NCBI RefSeq assembly: GCF_013376045.1
Contig: NZ_JABMJG010000002.1
Coordinates: forward strand, 744,001-808,000
DNA: 64,000 nt
Direction of reading: 5' to 3'
Origin: Variovorax sp. SG517
GTDB taxonomy: Bacteria > Pseudomonadota > Gammaproteobacteria > Burkholderiales > Burkholderiaceae_C
The notes below the pieces were generated by a model. It did not search any database. It had not been told where the DNA came from and was given only the letters and a program-made list of their open reading frames with translations. Position numbers and translations under genes: made by a program. This document shows, piece after piece, positions 33,461-42,940 of the stretch. The stretch's first letter is position 1. The number at the start of each line of letters is the position of its first letter.

Positions 33461-34183
33461 TCAGGCCGCGGCGGTGGATGAGACTTGCGCCGAGGTCTGG
33501 CCGAAACGCCGCTCGCGGCCCTGGAACGCGGCAATGGCCTCGTCCAGCGCTGCCTCGTCGAATTCGGGCCATAGCTTGTCGCTGAAGAAAAGCTCGGCGT
33601 AGGCACTCTGCCAGAGCAGGAAATTGGACAGACGCTGCTCGCCGCCGGTGCGGATGAACAGGTCGGGATCGGGCACGTGGGCCAGGGCCATGGCGCGATC
33701 GAGGCTGAGTTCGGTGATCGCCTCGCCCTGCGCCGCGAGCCTTGCGGCGGCTTGCGCGATGTCCCAGCGACCGCCGTAGTTGAAGCAGACGTTGAGCATC
33801 AGCCGGGAGTTGTGCGCGGTGGCGGCCTCGGCGTCGAGCAGGCCGTTCACCATCTTGGGCGACAGGCCCGCGCGTTCGCCGACGAAATGCAGTCGCACGC
33901 CGTCGGCGCTGAGCTTGGGCACCTCACGGGCAAGCGCACCGACCATCAGCTCCATGAGCCCGGAAACCTCCTCGACAGGACGATTCCAGTTCTCGGACGA
34001 GAACGCGAACACGGTGAGCACGGCCACGCCGCGCTCGACGCAGGCCTTGACGCAGCGGCGCAGCGATTCGACGCCCTGCTTGTGCCCCGCGATGCGGGGC
34101 AGGAAGCGCCGCGTCGCCCAGCGGCCGTTGCCGTCCATGACGATGGCAACGTGGTGGGGAATGCGCGGCGCTGAAGAGGCCAT
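33461..34183 (-). CDS. uppS: Undecaprenyl diphosphate synthase
   Basis: 240 residues from ATG 34183, preceded by GAGG; an in-frame TTG at 34195 overlapping the frr stop is less likely. The signature [13 protein letters not shown] places the catalytic Asp at D17; FSSENWNRP and the C-terminal [20 protein letters not shown] motif are intact. A cis-prenyltransferase, it makes the C55 lipid carrier for peptidoglycan and O-antigen. Confidence 0.96.
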   Translation of the reverse strand: MASSAPRIPHHVAIVMDGNGRWATRRFLPRIAGHKQGVESLRRCVKACVERGVAVLTVFAFSSENWNRPVEEVSGLMELMVGALAREVPKLSADGVRLHFVGERAGLSPKMVNGLLDAEAATAHNSRLMLNVCFNYGGRWDIAQAAARLAAQGEAITELSLDRAMALAHVPDPDLFIRTGGEQRLSNFLLWQSAYAELFFSDKLWPEFDEAALDEAIAAFQGRERRFGQTSAQVSSTAAA

Positions 34184-34191
34184 GGCAGGCC

Positions 34192-34752
34192 TCAAACGGC
34201 CATGATCTCCGCTTCCTTGGCCGCGACCAGGCGGTCGATTTCCGCGATGTGGCGGTCGGTGACCTTCTGGATCTCGGCCTCGGCGCGCTTCTGGTCGTCT
34301 TCCGACGCCAGCTTTTCCTTGACCAGCTTCTTGACCGCTTCGTTCGCATCGCGGCGCAGGTTGCGCGTAGCGATCTTGGCGCTCTCGCCTTCGTTGCGGA
34401 CGAGCTTGGTCATTTCCTTGCGGCGCTCTTCGCTCATGGCGGGCAGCGGCACGCGGATCAGGTCGCCCATCGAGGCGGGGTTCAGGCCCAGGTCGCTTTC
34501 GCGGATGGCCTTCTCGATCTTCGCGCCCATGCCCTTTTCCCAGGGCTGCACGCTCAGGGTGCGCGAGTCGAGCACCGACACGTTGGCCACCTGGCTCAGC
34601 GGCACCTGCGAGCCGTAGTACTCGACGTGGACCGCATCGAGCAGCGCCGAGTTGGCACGCCCCGTGCGGATCTTGGTGAGGTTGTTCTGGAATGCCGCGA
34701 TCGACTGGTTCATCTTCGCGTCAGTCGTGCTGCGGATGTCTGCAATGGTCAT
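34192..34752 (-). CDS. frr: Ribosome recycling factor
   Basis: 186 residues, standard length. It starts [14 protein letters not shown], with the hinge region [14 protein letters not shown] and the long three-helix bundle including [18 protein letters not shown]. It splits post-termination ribosomes with EF-G. It begins 11 bases after the pyrH stop. Confidence 0.97.
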   Translation of the reverse strand: MTIADIRSTTDAKMNQSIAAFQNNLTKIRTGRANSALLDAVHVEYYGSQVPLSQVANVSVLDSRTLSVQPWEKGMGAKIEKAIRESDLGLNPASMGDLIRVPLPAMSEERRKEMTKLVRNEGESAKIATRNLRRDANEAVKKLVKEKLASEDDQKRAEAEIQKVTDRHIAEIDRLVAAKEAEIMAV

Positions 34753-34763
34753 CTCAAATACTC

Positions 34764-35486
34764 CTAGGCATGCACCAGCGTGCCTTCGTCCTCTCCCATG
34801 ACGACGCGCTTGAGCGCGCCGTTCTTGAAGATCGAGAACACCTTGATCGGCAGTTTCTGGTCGCGGCACAGCGCGAAGGCCGTGGCGTCCATGATGCCGA
34901 GGTTCTGCGCGATCGCCTCGTCGAAGGTCAGCGTGGCGTAGCGCGTTGCGTCGGGATTGGTCTTGGGGTCGGCGGTATAGACGCCGTCGACCTTCGTCGC
35001 CTTGAGCACCAGCTCGGCGCCGATCTCGGCACCGCGCAGCGCGGCGGCCGTATCGGTGGTGAAGAACGGATTGCCCGTGCCGGCCGCGAACACCACGACC
35101 TTGCCCTCTTCGAGGTACTGCAGGGCCTTGGGGCGAACATAGGGTTCGACCACCTGCTCGATGGCGATGGCGGACATCACACGGGCCACCAGGCCCTGCT
35201 TGTCCATCGCATCGGCCAGGGCCAGCGAATTCATGACCGTGGCCAGCATGCCCATGTAGTCGGCGGTGGCGCGGTCCATGCCGACCGAGCCGCCCGCGAC
35301 GCCGCGGAAGATGTTGCCGCCGCCGATCACGACCGCCACCTGGACGCCCATGTTCACGACCTCGGCCACCTCCTGCACCATGCGCACGATGGTCGCGCGG
35401 TTGATGCCGAAGGCATCGTCACCCATCAATGCCTCTCCCGACAGCTTCAACAAGATTCGCTTGTGGGCTGGGCGGGCATCAGACAT
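34764..35486 (-). CDS. pyrH: Uridylate kinase
   Basis: 240 residues from ATG 35486 ([22 protein letters not shown]). Amino-acid-kinase fold with KLSGEAL at the phosphate site, [10 protein letters not shown], and the UMP/ATP-binding [12 protein letters not shown]. It phosphorylates UMP to UDP and is hexameric and GTP-regulated. It sits after the tsf terminator. Confidence 0.97.
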   Translation of the reverse strand: MSDARPAHKRILLKLSGEALMGDDAFGINRATIVRMVQEVAEVVNMGVQVAVVIGGGNIFRGVAGGSVGMDRATADYMGMLATVMNSLALADAMDKQGLVARVMSAIAIEQVVEPYVRPKALQYLEEGKVVVFAAGTGNPFFTTDTAAALRGAEIGAELVLKATKVDGVYTADPKTNPDATRYATLTFDEAIAQNLGIMDATAFALCRDQKLPIKVFSIFKNGALKRVVMGEDEGTLVHA

Positions 35487-35534
35487 GGGCAATTTCCTTT
35501 GGTTGGGGCGAGACGAGTGTAAAACGTGGCGATG

Positions 35535-35568
35535 AAAAAACGACGGTGCGCGCGAACGCACCGTCGTT
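35535..35568 (-). terminator. Terminator after tsf
   Basis: On the minus strand AACGACGGTGCG, TTCGCG loop and CGCACCGTCGTT form a 12-bp stem ending in TTTTTT. It lies between tsf and pyrH and should lower transcription into the downstream envelope genes. Confidence 0.88.
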
Positions 35569-35582
35569 GGAGCCGTAAAGGC

Positions 35583-36506
35583 TTAAGCGGCAGCCTTGGC
35601 TGCGGCGACTTGTGCAGCGACTTCTGCGGCGAAGTCGTCAACTTTCTTCTCAATGCCTTCACCCACCACGTACAGGGTGAAGCCCTTGATCGTGGTGTTG
35701 ACGGCCTTGAGCATCTGCTCGACGGTCTGCTTGTCATTCTTCACGAACGGCTGGTTGTGCAGCGAGACTTCCTTGAGGAACTTCTGCACGCCGCCTTCGA
35801 TGCGCTTGGCAACGATGTCGGCCGGCTGCGGCTTCTTGCCTTCGGCTTCGGCCGTCTTGCGGTCTTCTTCCGCCTTGCCGGCTGCCACGGCACGCTCTTT
35901 CTCGATCAGCTCGGCGGGCACGTCCGAAGCGGCGACCGACACGGGCTTCATGGCGGCGATGTGCATCGCGACGTCCTTGGCGGCGGTGTCGTCGCCTTCG
36001 AACTCGACCATCACGCCGATGCGCGTGCCGTGCAGGTACGAGGCCAGCTTGCCGTTGCCGGCGAAGCGCTTGAAGCGGCGGAAGGTCATGTTCTCGCCGA
36101 TCTTGCCGATCAGGCCCTTGCGCACGTCCTCGAGCGTGGGGCCGAAGCCGTCCTGCTCGTAGGCCAGGGCACCCAGCGCGGCGATGTCGGCGGGATTCTT
36201 CTCGGCGATGAGCTTGGCTGCGGCGTTGACCAGGGCCAGGAAGCTGTCGTTCTTCGAGACGAAGTCGGTTTCGCAGTTGACTTCGATCATGGCGCCGGCA
36301 TCACCGGCAACGTACGCGGCCACCACGCCTTCGGCGGTGATGCGGCTCGATGCCTTGCCAGCCTTGTTGCCGAGCTTGATGCGCAGCAGCTCCTCGGCCT
36401 TTTCCATGTTGCCGTCGGCCTCGGTCAGGGCCTTCTTGCATTCCATCATCGGTGCGTCGGTCTTCGCGCGCAGCTCGCCGACCATGCTTGCGGTGATTGC
36501 AGCCAT
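35583..36506 (-). CDS. tsf: Elongation factor Ts
   Basis: 307 residues from ATG 36506. The N-terminal UBA-like domain includes [20 protein letters not shown], and the core begins with [11 protein letters not shown] (the conserved TDFV motif). It exchanges GDP for GTP on EF-Tu. It follows rpsB after a terminator-like hairpin. Confidence 0.97.
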   Translation of the reverse strand: MAAITASMVGELRAKTDAPMMECKKALTEADGNMEKAEELLRIKLGNKAGKASSRITAEGVVAAYVAGDAGAMIEVNCETDFVSKNDSFLALVNAAAKLIAEKNPADIAALGALAYEQDGFGPTLEDVRKGLIGKIGENMTFRRFKRFAGNGKLASYLHGTRIGVMVEFEGDDTAAKDVAMHIAAMKPVSVAASDVPAELIEKERAVAAGKAEEDRKTAEAEGKKPQPADIVAKRIEGGVQKFLKEVSLHNQPFVKNDKQTVEQMLKAVNTTIKGFTLYVVGEGIEKKVDDFAAEVAAQVAAAKAAA

Positions 36507-36537
36507 TTTGTATCTCCGTGAATTCAAAAATCAGGTT

Positions 36538-36563
36538 AAAAAAAAGGGGCACAAAAGCCCCTT
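36538..36563 (-). terminator. Attenuator/terminator between rpsB and tsf
   Basis: On the minus strand AAGGGGC, TTTTGT loop, GCCCCTT then a run of eight T. A textbook intrinsic terminator 24 bases after the rpsB stop. It probably sets the S2 to EF-Ts ratio through partial readthrough, as both genes are normally cotranscribed. Confidence 0.88.
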
Positions 36564-36586
36564 CTTCAGGCTCGCGGGCGCGCCAA

Positions 36587-37339
36587 TCAGGCCGAGGCGC
36601 CCTCTTCGACTTCGACGAATTCGTCATTGCCTTCGGCGATGGCCTTGACCACGTCGCCGGTAGCGCTGTTGCGGCCTTCGATGATCGCATCGGCGATACC
36701 GCGGGCATACAGCGTGACGGCCTTCGACGAGTCGTCGTTGCCGGGGATCACGTAGTCGATGCCTTCGGGCGAGTGGTTGGAGTCCACCACGCCGATCAGC
36801 GGAATGCCCAGCTTCTTGGCTTCGGCCACGGCGATCTTGTGGAAGCCCACGTCGATCACGAAGATGGCGTCGGGCAGAGCGGTCATGTCCTGGATGCCGC
36901 CGATGTCCTTCTCGAGCTTCTCGATTTCACGCGTGAACGTGAGCTGCTCTTTCTTGCTCAGGTTGTCGAGGCCAGCTTCCTGCTGGGCCTTCATGTCCTT
37001 CAGGCGCTTGATCGAGGTCTTGACCGTCTTGAAGTTGGTCAGCATGCCGCCGAGCCAACGGGTGTCGACGAAAGGCACGCCGGCGCGACGGGCTTCAGCC
37101 GCCACGATCTCACGGGCCTGGCGCTTCGTACCGACCATCAGGATCGTGCCGCGGTTGGCGGTGAGCTGCTTGGCGTACTTCATCGCCTCCTGGAACATCG
37201 GGAGCGACTTTTCCAGGTTGATGATGTGGATCTTGTTGCGATGGCCGAAGATGTACGGAGCCATCTTGGGGTTCCAGAAGCGGGTTTGGTGACCAAAATG
37301 GACACCTGCTTCCAGCATTTCGCGCATGGTGGTAGACAT
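36587..37339 (-). CDS. rpsB: 30S ribosomal protein S2
   Basis: 250 residues from ATG 37339. It starts [26 protein letters not shown], the universal S2 N-terminus. The later segments [12 protein letters not shown] and [25 protein letters not shown] are intact. It is a late-assembling 30S protein and heads the translation/envelope cluster. Confidence 0.98.
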   Translation of the reverse strand: MSTTMREMLEAGVHFGHQTRFWNPKMAPYIFGHRNKIHIINLEKSLPMFQEAMKYAKQLTANRGTILMVGTKRQAREIVAAEARRAGVPFVDTRWLGGMLTNFKTVKTSIKRLKDMKAQQEAGLDNLSKKEQLTFTREIEKLEKDIGGIQDMTALPDAIFVIDVGFHKIAVAEAKKLGIPLIGVVDSNHSPEGIDYVIPGNDDSSKAVTLYARGIADAIIEGRNSATGDVVKAIAEGNDEFVEVEEGASA

Positions 37340-37482
37340 TGAAATTACTCCAAAGGTTGGGTCTAAAATCCAGCCCGTTTTGCGCTCTTTGGATCGAGTC
37401 GCAACACCTTGATTGGGCCGGTTTGCGGATGTGTCTGGCTGGGATGCAACGAAAGCCGTTGCCCGACCAGCGAAACCCAAAG

Positions 37483-37491
37483 AGTATAGCA
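37483..37491 (-). promoter_or_regulatory. Candidate extended -10 promoter of rpsB
   Basis: TGCTATACT on the minus strand (37491-37483) is an extended -10 element, about 145 bases upstream of the rpsB ATG. The -35 region is G-rich and not recognisable. The long leader is consistent with S2 autoregulation, which is known in other bacteria; nothing here proves it. Confidence 0.5.
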
Positions 37492-37550
37492 CGGCCGCCG
37501 CCCCCTCCCCTGAACCAAGCCGTTGCCCTGACGGCCCCTGCAGCCTCCCC

Positions 37551-38873
37551 ATGAACGACCTTCACGCCACCCGTCTCGACCTTCTGGCAGGTGGCACCGA
37601 CGCACGCACCGAAATGGAGCGCGCCATCGGCATCGCCCAGTCGCCGGCCTGCGCCCACGCATTCACCCGCACCATGTTCGACGAGGCCCGCCAAGCGGCG
37701 GCCGCGTCGGATCCGGGCAGCCGACTTGCAGGCCTCGCCTTCACCGCCAAAGACCTGTTCGACGTCGAGGGCCAGCCGACGCCCGCCGGCTCCGCCGTTC
37801 TGGGTCACGCTCCGGCCGCCAAGGCCGATTCGCCGGCCGTGGCCCGGCTGCGCGCGGCAGGCGGCGTGATGACGGGCCGCACCAACATGACGGAATTCGC
37901 CTTCTCGGGCGTCGGCGTCAATCCGCACCACGGCACGTCGGCGAACGTGAGCGACTCCGCCGTGCCGCGCATTCCGGGCGGCTCGTCGTCCGGCGCGGCG
38001 ATCTCGGTGGCCAGCGGAGCCGCATTCATCGGCCTGGGCTCCGACACCGGGGGCTCGATCCGCATCCCGGCAGCCCTGAACGGCATCGTCGGCTTCAAGA
38101 ACACGGCCCGGCTGACGCCCACGGCCGGCGCGCTGCCGCTCTCGACCACGCTGGACACCGTCTGCGCCATGACGCGCTCGGTGCGCGACGCCATCACCGC
38201 GCACGAGATCCTCGCCGCGCGCCGAGTAACGGCTGGCAACGCACCCCTCGCCGCCTACAGGCTGGCGGTGGTGAAGAACGTGTTCTTCGACGGCATCGAA
38301 GCCCCGGTGGCCGCCGCCTTCGAGCGCTCGCTGAAGACGCTTCGCGCCGCCGGCGCCCGCATCGTGGAAATCGAGCTGCCCGAGCTCGCCGAACTGGCAG
38401 GCATCAATGCCACCGGCGGCTTCTCGGCCGCCGAGTCGTACGCCTGGCACCGGCTGCTGCTGGAGCGCAGCGGCGCGGGCTACGACCCCCGTGTGGCCCA
38501 GCGCATCCTGCGCGGCGCCGCCATGAAGGCGCATGAATACATCGACCTGATCAATGCCCGGCGCGACTGGATCGCCCGCGTCGAAGCCGCGCTCGCGCCG
38601 TTCGACGCAGTGCTGTCACCAACCGTGCCGATCACCGCGCCGCCCATCGCCAGCGTGGCGCCGGGCGCCGAGCGCGACGAGGAGTTCTTCCGCGTCAACG
38701 CCCTTCTGCTGCGCAATCCGTCGATCGTCAACATGCTCGACGGCTGCGCCATCTCGCTGCCCTGCCACGCCCCCGGCGAACTGCCGGTCGGCCTGATGCT
38801 GTGGCACGCCGCGCTGCACGACGACGCCATCCTCGCGGTGGCGCTCCAGACCGAGCGCGCGCTGCAAGAATAA
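37551..38873 (+). CDS. Amidase signature family protein
   Basis: 440 residues from ATG 37551. The Ser-cisSer-Lys triad is visible: Lys in [11 protein letters not shown] (near 66), cis-Ser in [10 protein letters not shown] and the nucleophile Ser in [13 protein letters not shown]. These enzymes hydrolyse amides; the closest types are AtzF/GatA-like hydrolases, but the substrate is not evident. No gatB or gatC is adjacent, so it is not the tRNA amidotransferase subunit. The gene is divergent from rpsB and 53 bases before the DadA-like gene. Confidence 0.88.
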   Translation: MNDLHATRLDLLAGGTDARTEMERAIGIAQSPACAHAFTRTMFDEARQAAAASDPGSRLAGLAFTAKDLFDVEGQPTPAGSAVLGHAPAAKADSPAVARLRAAGGVMTGRTNMTEFAFSGVGVNPHHGTSANVSDSAVPRIPGGSSSGAAISVASGAAFIGLGSDTGGSIRIPAALNGIVGFKNTARLTPTAGALPLSTTLDTVCAMTRSVRDAITAHEILAARRVTAGNAPLAAYRLAVVKNVFFDGIEAPVAAAFERSLKTLRAAGARIVEIELPELAELAGINATGGFSAAESYAWHRLLLERSGAGYDPRVAQRILRGAAMKAHEYIDLINARRDWIARVEAALAPFDAVLSPTVPITAPPIASVAPGAERDEEFFRVNALLLRNPSIVNMLDGCAISLPCHAPGELPVGLMLWHAALHDDAILAVALQTERALQE

Positions 38874-38926
38874 AGGCCGTCGCGTCCGCCTCTGCGGGCG
38901 CCAGCCATCTCTTATCTGAACACTCA

Positions 38927-40180
38927 ATGAAAATCGCGATCGTGGGCGCCGGCATCATCGGCGTCACCACCGCCTGGGAACTGGTTTCCGACGGCCATGA
39001 AGTGACCGTGTTCGAGCGCCGCGGCGCCGCCGCCGAGGAAGCCAGCTTCGCCAACGCCGGCGTGGTCGCTCCCGGATACGTCACGCCATGGGCCGGTCCC
39101 GGCATGCGCGGCAAGGTGCTGCGCTCGCTGCTGTCCTCGCACGGCGCCATCAAGCTGCGCTGGCCCCTGGGCTCGCGCGACCTCGGCTGGCTCTCCCGCT
39201 GGCAGAAGGCCTGCAAGCTCGAAACCTACCTGGCCAACCGCGCGCGCATGCAGCGCCTGGCCTTCTACAGCCGCAACCGGCTGCACGAAGTGACCGAGGC
39301 GCGCGAACTCAGCTACGAACGCAGCGACGGCTACATGGTGCTGCTGCGCTCCAAGCGCGACAAGAAGCTGGTGCAGCCCGGCCTGGACGTGCTGCGCGCC
39401 GCCGGGAGCGTCTTCAAGGAAATCGACGCCGACGAAGCCCGGCTGATCGAGCCCGCCCTGAATCCCGACACCCCGCTCGTGGGCGCCATCCACCTGCCCG
39501 AGGACGAGGTGGCCAACTGCCGCCAGTTCGCGCTGCTGCTCAAGTGGGAGGCCGAGTCGTTCGGTGCGCAGTTCCATTTCAACTGCGACATCGCCCCGCT
39601 GAGCCGCGCGGCGCCCACCTCGCTGTCGCTCGCCAGCGGCTCAGACCCGGTCCGCTACGACGCCGTGGTGGTCTGCGCCGGACTGCAATCGGCCGCGCTG
39701 CTGCGCCCGCTGGGCCTGCGCATCCCGATGGCGCCGGTCTACGGGCATTCGGTGAGCGCGCCGATCCGCGAGCCGCTCAATGCGCCGCGCAGCGCGGTGA
39801 TGGACGAGCGCTTCAAGGTCGCCATCTCCCGGCTGGGCCAACGCGTGCGCGTGGCCGGCAGCGCCGAGATCGGCGGCTCGTTGGAAACGATGAATCCGGC
39901 CGCCGTGCAGACGCTCTATAAGGTGCTGCACGACTGGTTTCCGGGTGCCGCCACGCTGCAGTCCGGCATCCAGCAATGGAAAGGCGCCCGGCCGATGCTG
40001 CCCGACGGTCCGCCGGTGCTGGGGGCCAGCGGCATTCCCGGCGTGTGGCTCAACCTGGGCCATGGATCGAGTGGCTGGGCGCTGTCGTGCGGCAGCGCGC
40101 GGGTGCTGGGCGACCTGATCGGCGGGCGTGAACCGGGAATCGACCTCGAAGGGCTCGGGGTCGAGCGGCTCAGTCTTTAG
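38927..40180 (+). CDS. D-amino acid dehydrogenase (DadA-like FAD oxidoreductase)
   Basis: 417 residues, the size of DadA. The N-terminal FAD motif is IAIVGAGIIGVTTAWEL (3-19), and VVAPGYVTPWAGPGMRGKVL matches the DadA signature. The C-terminal FAD-binding stretch is LNLGHGSSGWALSCGSARVLGDLI. It oxidatively deaminates D-amino acids at the inner membrane, passing electrons to the respiratory chain. It lies downstream of the amidase, and its stop overlaps the convergent membrane-protein gene by 11 bp. Confidence 0.88.
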   Translation: MKIAIVGAGIIGVTTAWELVSDGHEVTVFERRGAAAEEASFANAGVVAPGYVTPWAGPGMRGKVLRSLLSSHGAIKLRWPLGSRDLGWLSRWQKACKLETYLANRARMQRLAFYSRNRLHEVTEARELSYERSDGYMVLLRSKRDKKLVQPGLDVLRAAGSVFKEIDADEARLIEPALNPDTPLVGAIHLPEDEVANCRQFALLLKWEAESFGAQFHFNCDIAPLSRAAPTSLSLASGSDPVRYDAVVVCAGLQSAALLRPLGLRIPMAPVYGHSVSAPIREPLNAPRSAVMDERFKVAISRLGQRVRVAGSAEIGGSLETMNPAAVQTLYKVLHDWFPGAATLQSGIQQWKGARPMLPDGPPVLGASGIPGVWLNLGHGSSGWALSCGSARVLGDLIGGREPGIDLEGLGVERLSL

Positions 40181-40598
40181 GACCCCATCGGCGCAAGGCC
40201 TCGGGACTTGCCGGCTTTTCGACGGGAAGCTCCGGCTCCGGAGGCGGCCGGAACCTGCCGGCCACCCAGCCCAGCAATCCGGGGCAGATCAACGCGAAGA
40301 AGACCAGGCACAAACCGGCGCCGCCCAGCAGTGCCAGGCGTTCCAGGCCGGAAGTCGCCTCGGCCGGCAGGTCGAACCAGCGCATAACGCTGATGCCGAA
40401 GCCGACATTGGCCGCCCAGGCCACGTCCCGCAGCGGAATCCATCGCCTGAACTCGGCCAGCAGGAAAACGCCCCATACGAGGCACAGCAGGCCCAGGACC
40501 CATGCGAACCCGGCGATCCACGCCAGCGTGGCGGCAAGGAACGCCACCAGCGCCGCGACGAGCAGGACAAGCACCCAACCGACGCCCTTGAAATTCAT
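40170..40598 (-). CDS. Small hypothetical membrane protein
   Basis: 142 residues from ATG 40598. Three hydrophobic segments (near 6-25, 28-47 and 87-107) and a Pro-rich, charged C-terminal tail (RPPPEPELPVEKP). I do not recognise a family. The coding capacity runs to the end with GC-rich third positions similar to neighbours. It overlaps the dadA-like stop by 11 bp tail to tail and diverges from the NAD(P)HX repair gene 53 bases away. Confidence 0.6.
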   Translation of the reverse strand: MNFKGVGWVLVLLVAALVAFLAATLAWIAGFAWVLGLLCLVWGVFLLAEFRRWIPLRDVAWAANVGFGISVMRWFDLPAEATSGLERLALLGGAGLCLVFFALICPGLLGWVAGRFRPPPEPELPVEKPASPEALRRWGPKD

Positions 40599-40651
40599 CC
40601 CGGGATCATAGGCAGGCAAGCCGCCAGGCAGGCCAGCGGCACAATGCGCCG

Positions 40652-42112
40652 ATGCGACGCATCACCTCCGCCACCGCTGCCGATCTGTTCGACATCGCCG
40701 CCACGCGCCGCATCGAACACGCAGCGTCGGCCGCCCTGCCCGCCCACACGCTGATGCAGCGCGCGGGCCTCGCGGTGGCGCGGCTCGCGATGGCGATCGC
40801 GCCACACGCGCGCACGATCTGGGTGGCCTGCGGCCCCGGCAACAACGGCGGCGACGGCTTCGAGGCTGCCGCCCAACTGCGGCACCGGGGCTTCTTCCCG
40901 GTCGTCACCTTCCTCGGCGACGAAGGCAGGCTGCCACCCGACGCCAAGGCATCGCTGCAGCGGGCCCGCGACGCAGGCGTCACCTTTGCCGCGACGCCGC
41001 CTTCGGCCTACGAACTCGCGATCGACGCATTGCTCGGCATCGGCTCGACGCGTCCGCCCGACGGCACAATGGCCGATTGGCTCGAGCAGATGCACGCCAG
41101 CGGCCAACCCGTGCTGTGCGTCGACGTGCCCTCCGGGCTGAATGCGGATACCGGCACGCTGCCTCAGGGCGCCGGTCATGCACGGGCAGCCGCCCGCAGC
41201 TGCATCACCTTCCTCACGCTGAAGCCCGGCCTGTTCACGGCGCAAGGCCGCGATGCGGCGGGCACGGTCTGGTTCGACGACCTGGGTTGCGGCGCCTTCA
41301 GGGACCAGCCCGTGGCACGCATCGCCGGAGCGCCCGAGGCGCAGCCTCGCAACCACGCCTCGCACAAGGGCAGCTATGGCGACGTCGCGGTGATCGGGGG
41401 CGCTTCCGGCATGGCAGGCGCGGCGTTGCTGGCCGGCTCGGCGGCGCTTCACGGGGGCGCGGGCCGCGTGTTCGTCGGGCTGCTCGATCCGAGCGCGGCG
41501 CCCGTCGATGCCGCGCAGCCCGAACTGATGCTGCGCGACGCTCGGACGCTCGATCTTTCCGGCATGACGGCCGTCTGCGGCTGCGGCGGAGGAGAAGCCG
41601 TGCGCGAACTGCTGCCGCGCGTGCTCTCGACGGCGGCCGCCCTGGTGCTCGATGCCGATGCGCTCAATGTGATCGTGGCCGATGGCGCACTGCAAACGCA
41701 GCTGTCATCGCGCGGAAAAGACGGATCGCCCACGGTAATCACGCCGCATCCGCTGGAAGCGGCGCGCCTGCTGAACTGCACGGTCGGCGAAATCCAGGCC
41801 GACAGGCTGGCCGCCGCGCGCGAACTCTGCGCGCGCTTCAATGTGGTGGGGGTGCTCAAGGGCTCGGGCACCGTCATCGCCGGCGCTGCCGATACCCTGC
41901 CCGTCATCAACCTGAGCGGCAACGCCCGCCTGGCAAGCGCGGGCACAGGCGACGTGCTGGCCGGAATGATCGGCGCGGCGCTGGCGGCGGGCCGACCCGC
42001 CTTCGAAGCGGCCCGCGAATCCGTCTGGCTGCATGGCCACATCGCCGACACATGGCCGGCCGACGCGGCCACGCTCACGGCCGGCGCTCTGGCCCGCCGC
42101 GGAGCCGGCTGA
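40652..42112 (+). CDS. nnr: Bifunctional NAD(P)H-hydrate repair enzyme (epimerase and dehydratase)
   Basis: 486 residues, a natural fusion. The N-terminal epimerase domain (about 1-215) has CGPGNNGGDGFEAA and DALLGIG, and binds the R/S forms of damaged NAD(P)HX. The C-terminal ADP-dependent dehydratase domain (about 225-480) has HKGSYGDVAVIGG and ARLASAGTGDVLAG with the catalytic Asp. It restores NAD(P)H from hydrated forms in the cytoplasm. Same two-domain order as E. coli Nnr (YjeF). Confidence 0.94.
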   Translation: MRRITSATAADLFDIAATRRIEHAASAALPAHTLMQRAGLAVARLAMAIAPHARTIWVACGPGNNGGDGFEAAAQLRHRGFFPVVTFLGDEGRLPPDAKASLQRARDAGVTFAATPPSAYELAIDALLGIGSTRPPDGTMADWLEQMHASGQPVLCVDVPSGLNADTGTLPQGAGHARAAARSCITFLTLKPGLFTAQGRDAAGTVWFDDLGCGAFRDQPVARIAGAPEAQPRNHASHKGSYGDVAVIGGASGMAGAALLAGSAALHGGAGRVFVGLLDPSAAPVDAAQPELMLRDARTLDLSGMTAVCGCGGGEAVRELLPRVLSTAAALVLDADALNVIVADGALQTQLSSRGKDGSPTVITPHPLEAARLLNCTVGEIQADRLAAARELCARFNVVGVLKGSGTVIAGAADTLPVINLSGNARLASAGTGDVLAGMIGAALAAGRPAFEAARESVWLHGHIADTWPADAATLTAGALARRGAG

Positions 42113-42117
42113 AGACG

Positions 42118-42882
42118 CTAGCCGCGGCCGACGAAGGGCATCTTCGTCGCCATGATGGTGTGGAACAGCACGTTGGCTTCCAGCGGCAGGTTCGCCATGT
42201 AGAGCACCGACTGGCCGACGATCTTGACGTCGATCAGCGGCTCGATGGCGAGTTCACCGTTGGCCTGCGGCACGCCCTTGGCCATGCGCGCCGCCAGCTC
42301 GGTCATGGCGTTGCCCACGTCCACCTGCCCCACGGCGATGTCGTACTTGCGGCCATCGAGCGAAGCGGTCTTGGTGAGCCCTTCGACCGCATGCTTGGTC
42401 GCCGTGTAGGCGGCCGAGTTCGGACGCGGTGCCGTGGCCGAGATGGAGCCGTTGTTGATGATGCGCCCGCCCATCGGCGTCTGCGCCTTCATCGTGCGGA
42501 ATGCCTGCTGGATGCAGAAGAACATGCCGGTCAGATTGATGTCGACCACGCCCTGCCACTGCTCGGGCGTCCAGTCCTCGAACGGGCCCGGCGGGTTGCC
42601 CACGCCGGCGTTGTTGAAGAGCAGGTCGACGCGGCCGAAGCGCTCGACGGTGGCGGCGAACAGGGCCTGCACCGAGGCCGCGTTCGACACGTCGGTGGGC
42701 ACCGCGAAGGCGCGCGCGCCGGCGCCCGATTCTTCCGCCACCTGCTCCAGCGGCTCCAGGCGGCGGCCCGCCAGAGCGACGCTCCAGCCGTCGCCCAGCA
42801 GCGCCAGCGCGGCAGCGCGGCCGATGCCGGAGCCCGCACCCGTGACGATGGCGATGCGGCCCTTGTTGTCTTCAGCGCTCAT
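42118..42882 (-). CDS. SDR-family short-chain dehydrogenase/reductase
   Basis: 254 residues. The cofactor motif is [14 protein letters not shown] (14-27), the structural NNAG is in [13 protein letters not shown], and the catalytic YxxxK is in [12 protein letters not shown], with the Ser in NNGSISA. Substrate unknown; SDRs of this type act on alcohols or ketones. It is convergent with the NAD(P)HX repair gene (5 bases between stops) and 58 bases from the RNase R stop on the same strand. Confidence 0.9.
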   Translation of the reverse strand: MSAEDNKGRIAIVTGAGSGIGRAAALALLGDGWSVALAGRRLEPLEQVAEESGAGARAFAVPTDVSNAASVQALFAATVERFGRVDLLFNNAGVGNPPGPFEDWTPEQWQGVVDINLTGMFFCIQQAFRTMKAQTPMGGRIINNGSISATAPRPNSAAYTATKHAVEGLTKTASLDGRKYDIAVGQVDVGNAMTELAARMAKGVPQANGELAIEPLIDVKIVGQSVLYMANLPLEANVLFHTIMATKMPFVGRG

Positions 42883-42940
42883 GCTGTCTGTCTCTTTCTT
42901 TTCGGTTTGTCGATGGTTCGTTCGGTTGTGCGAGGCCAGG

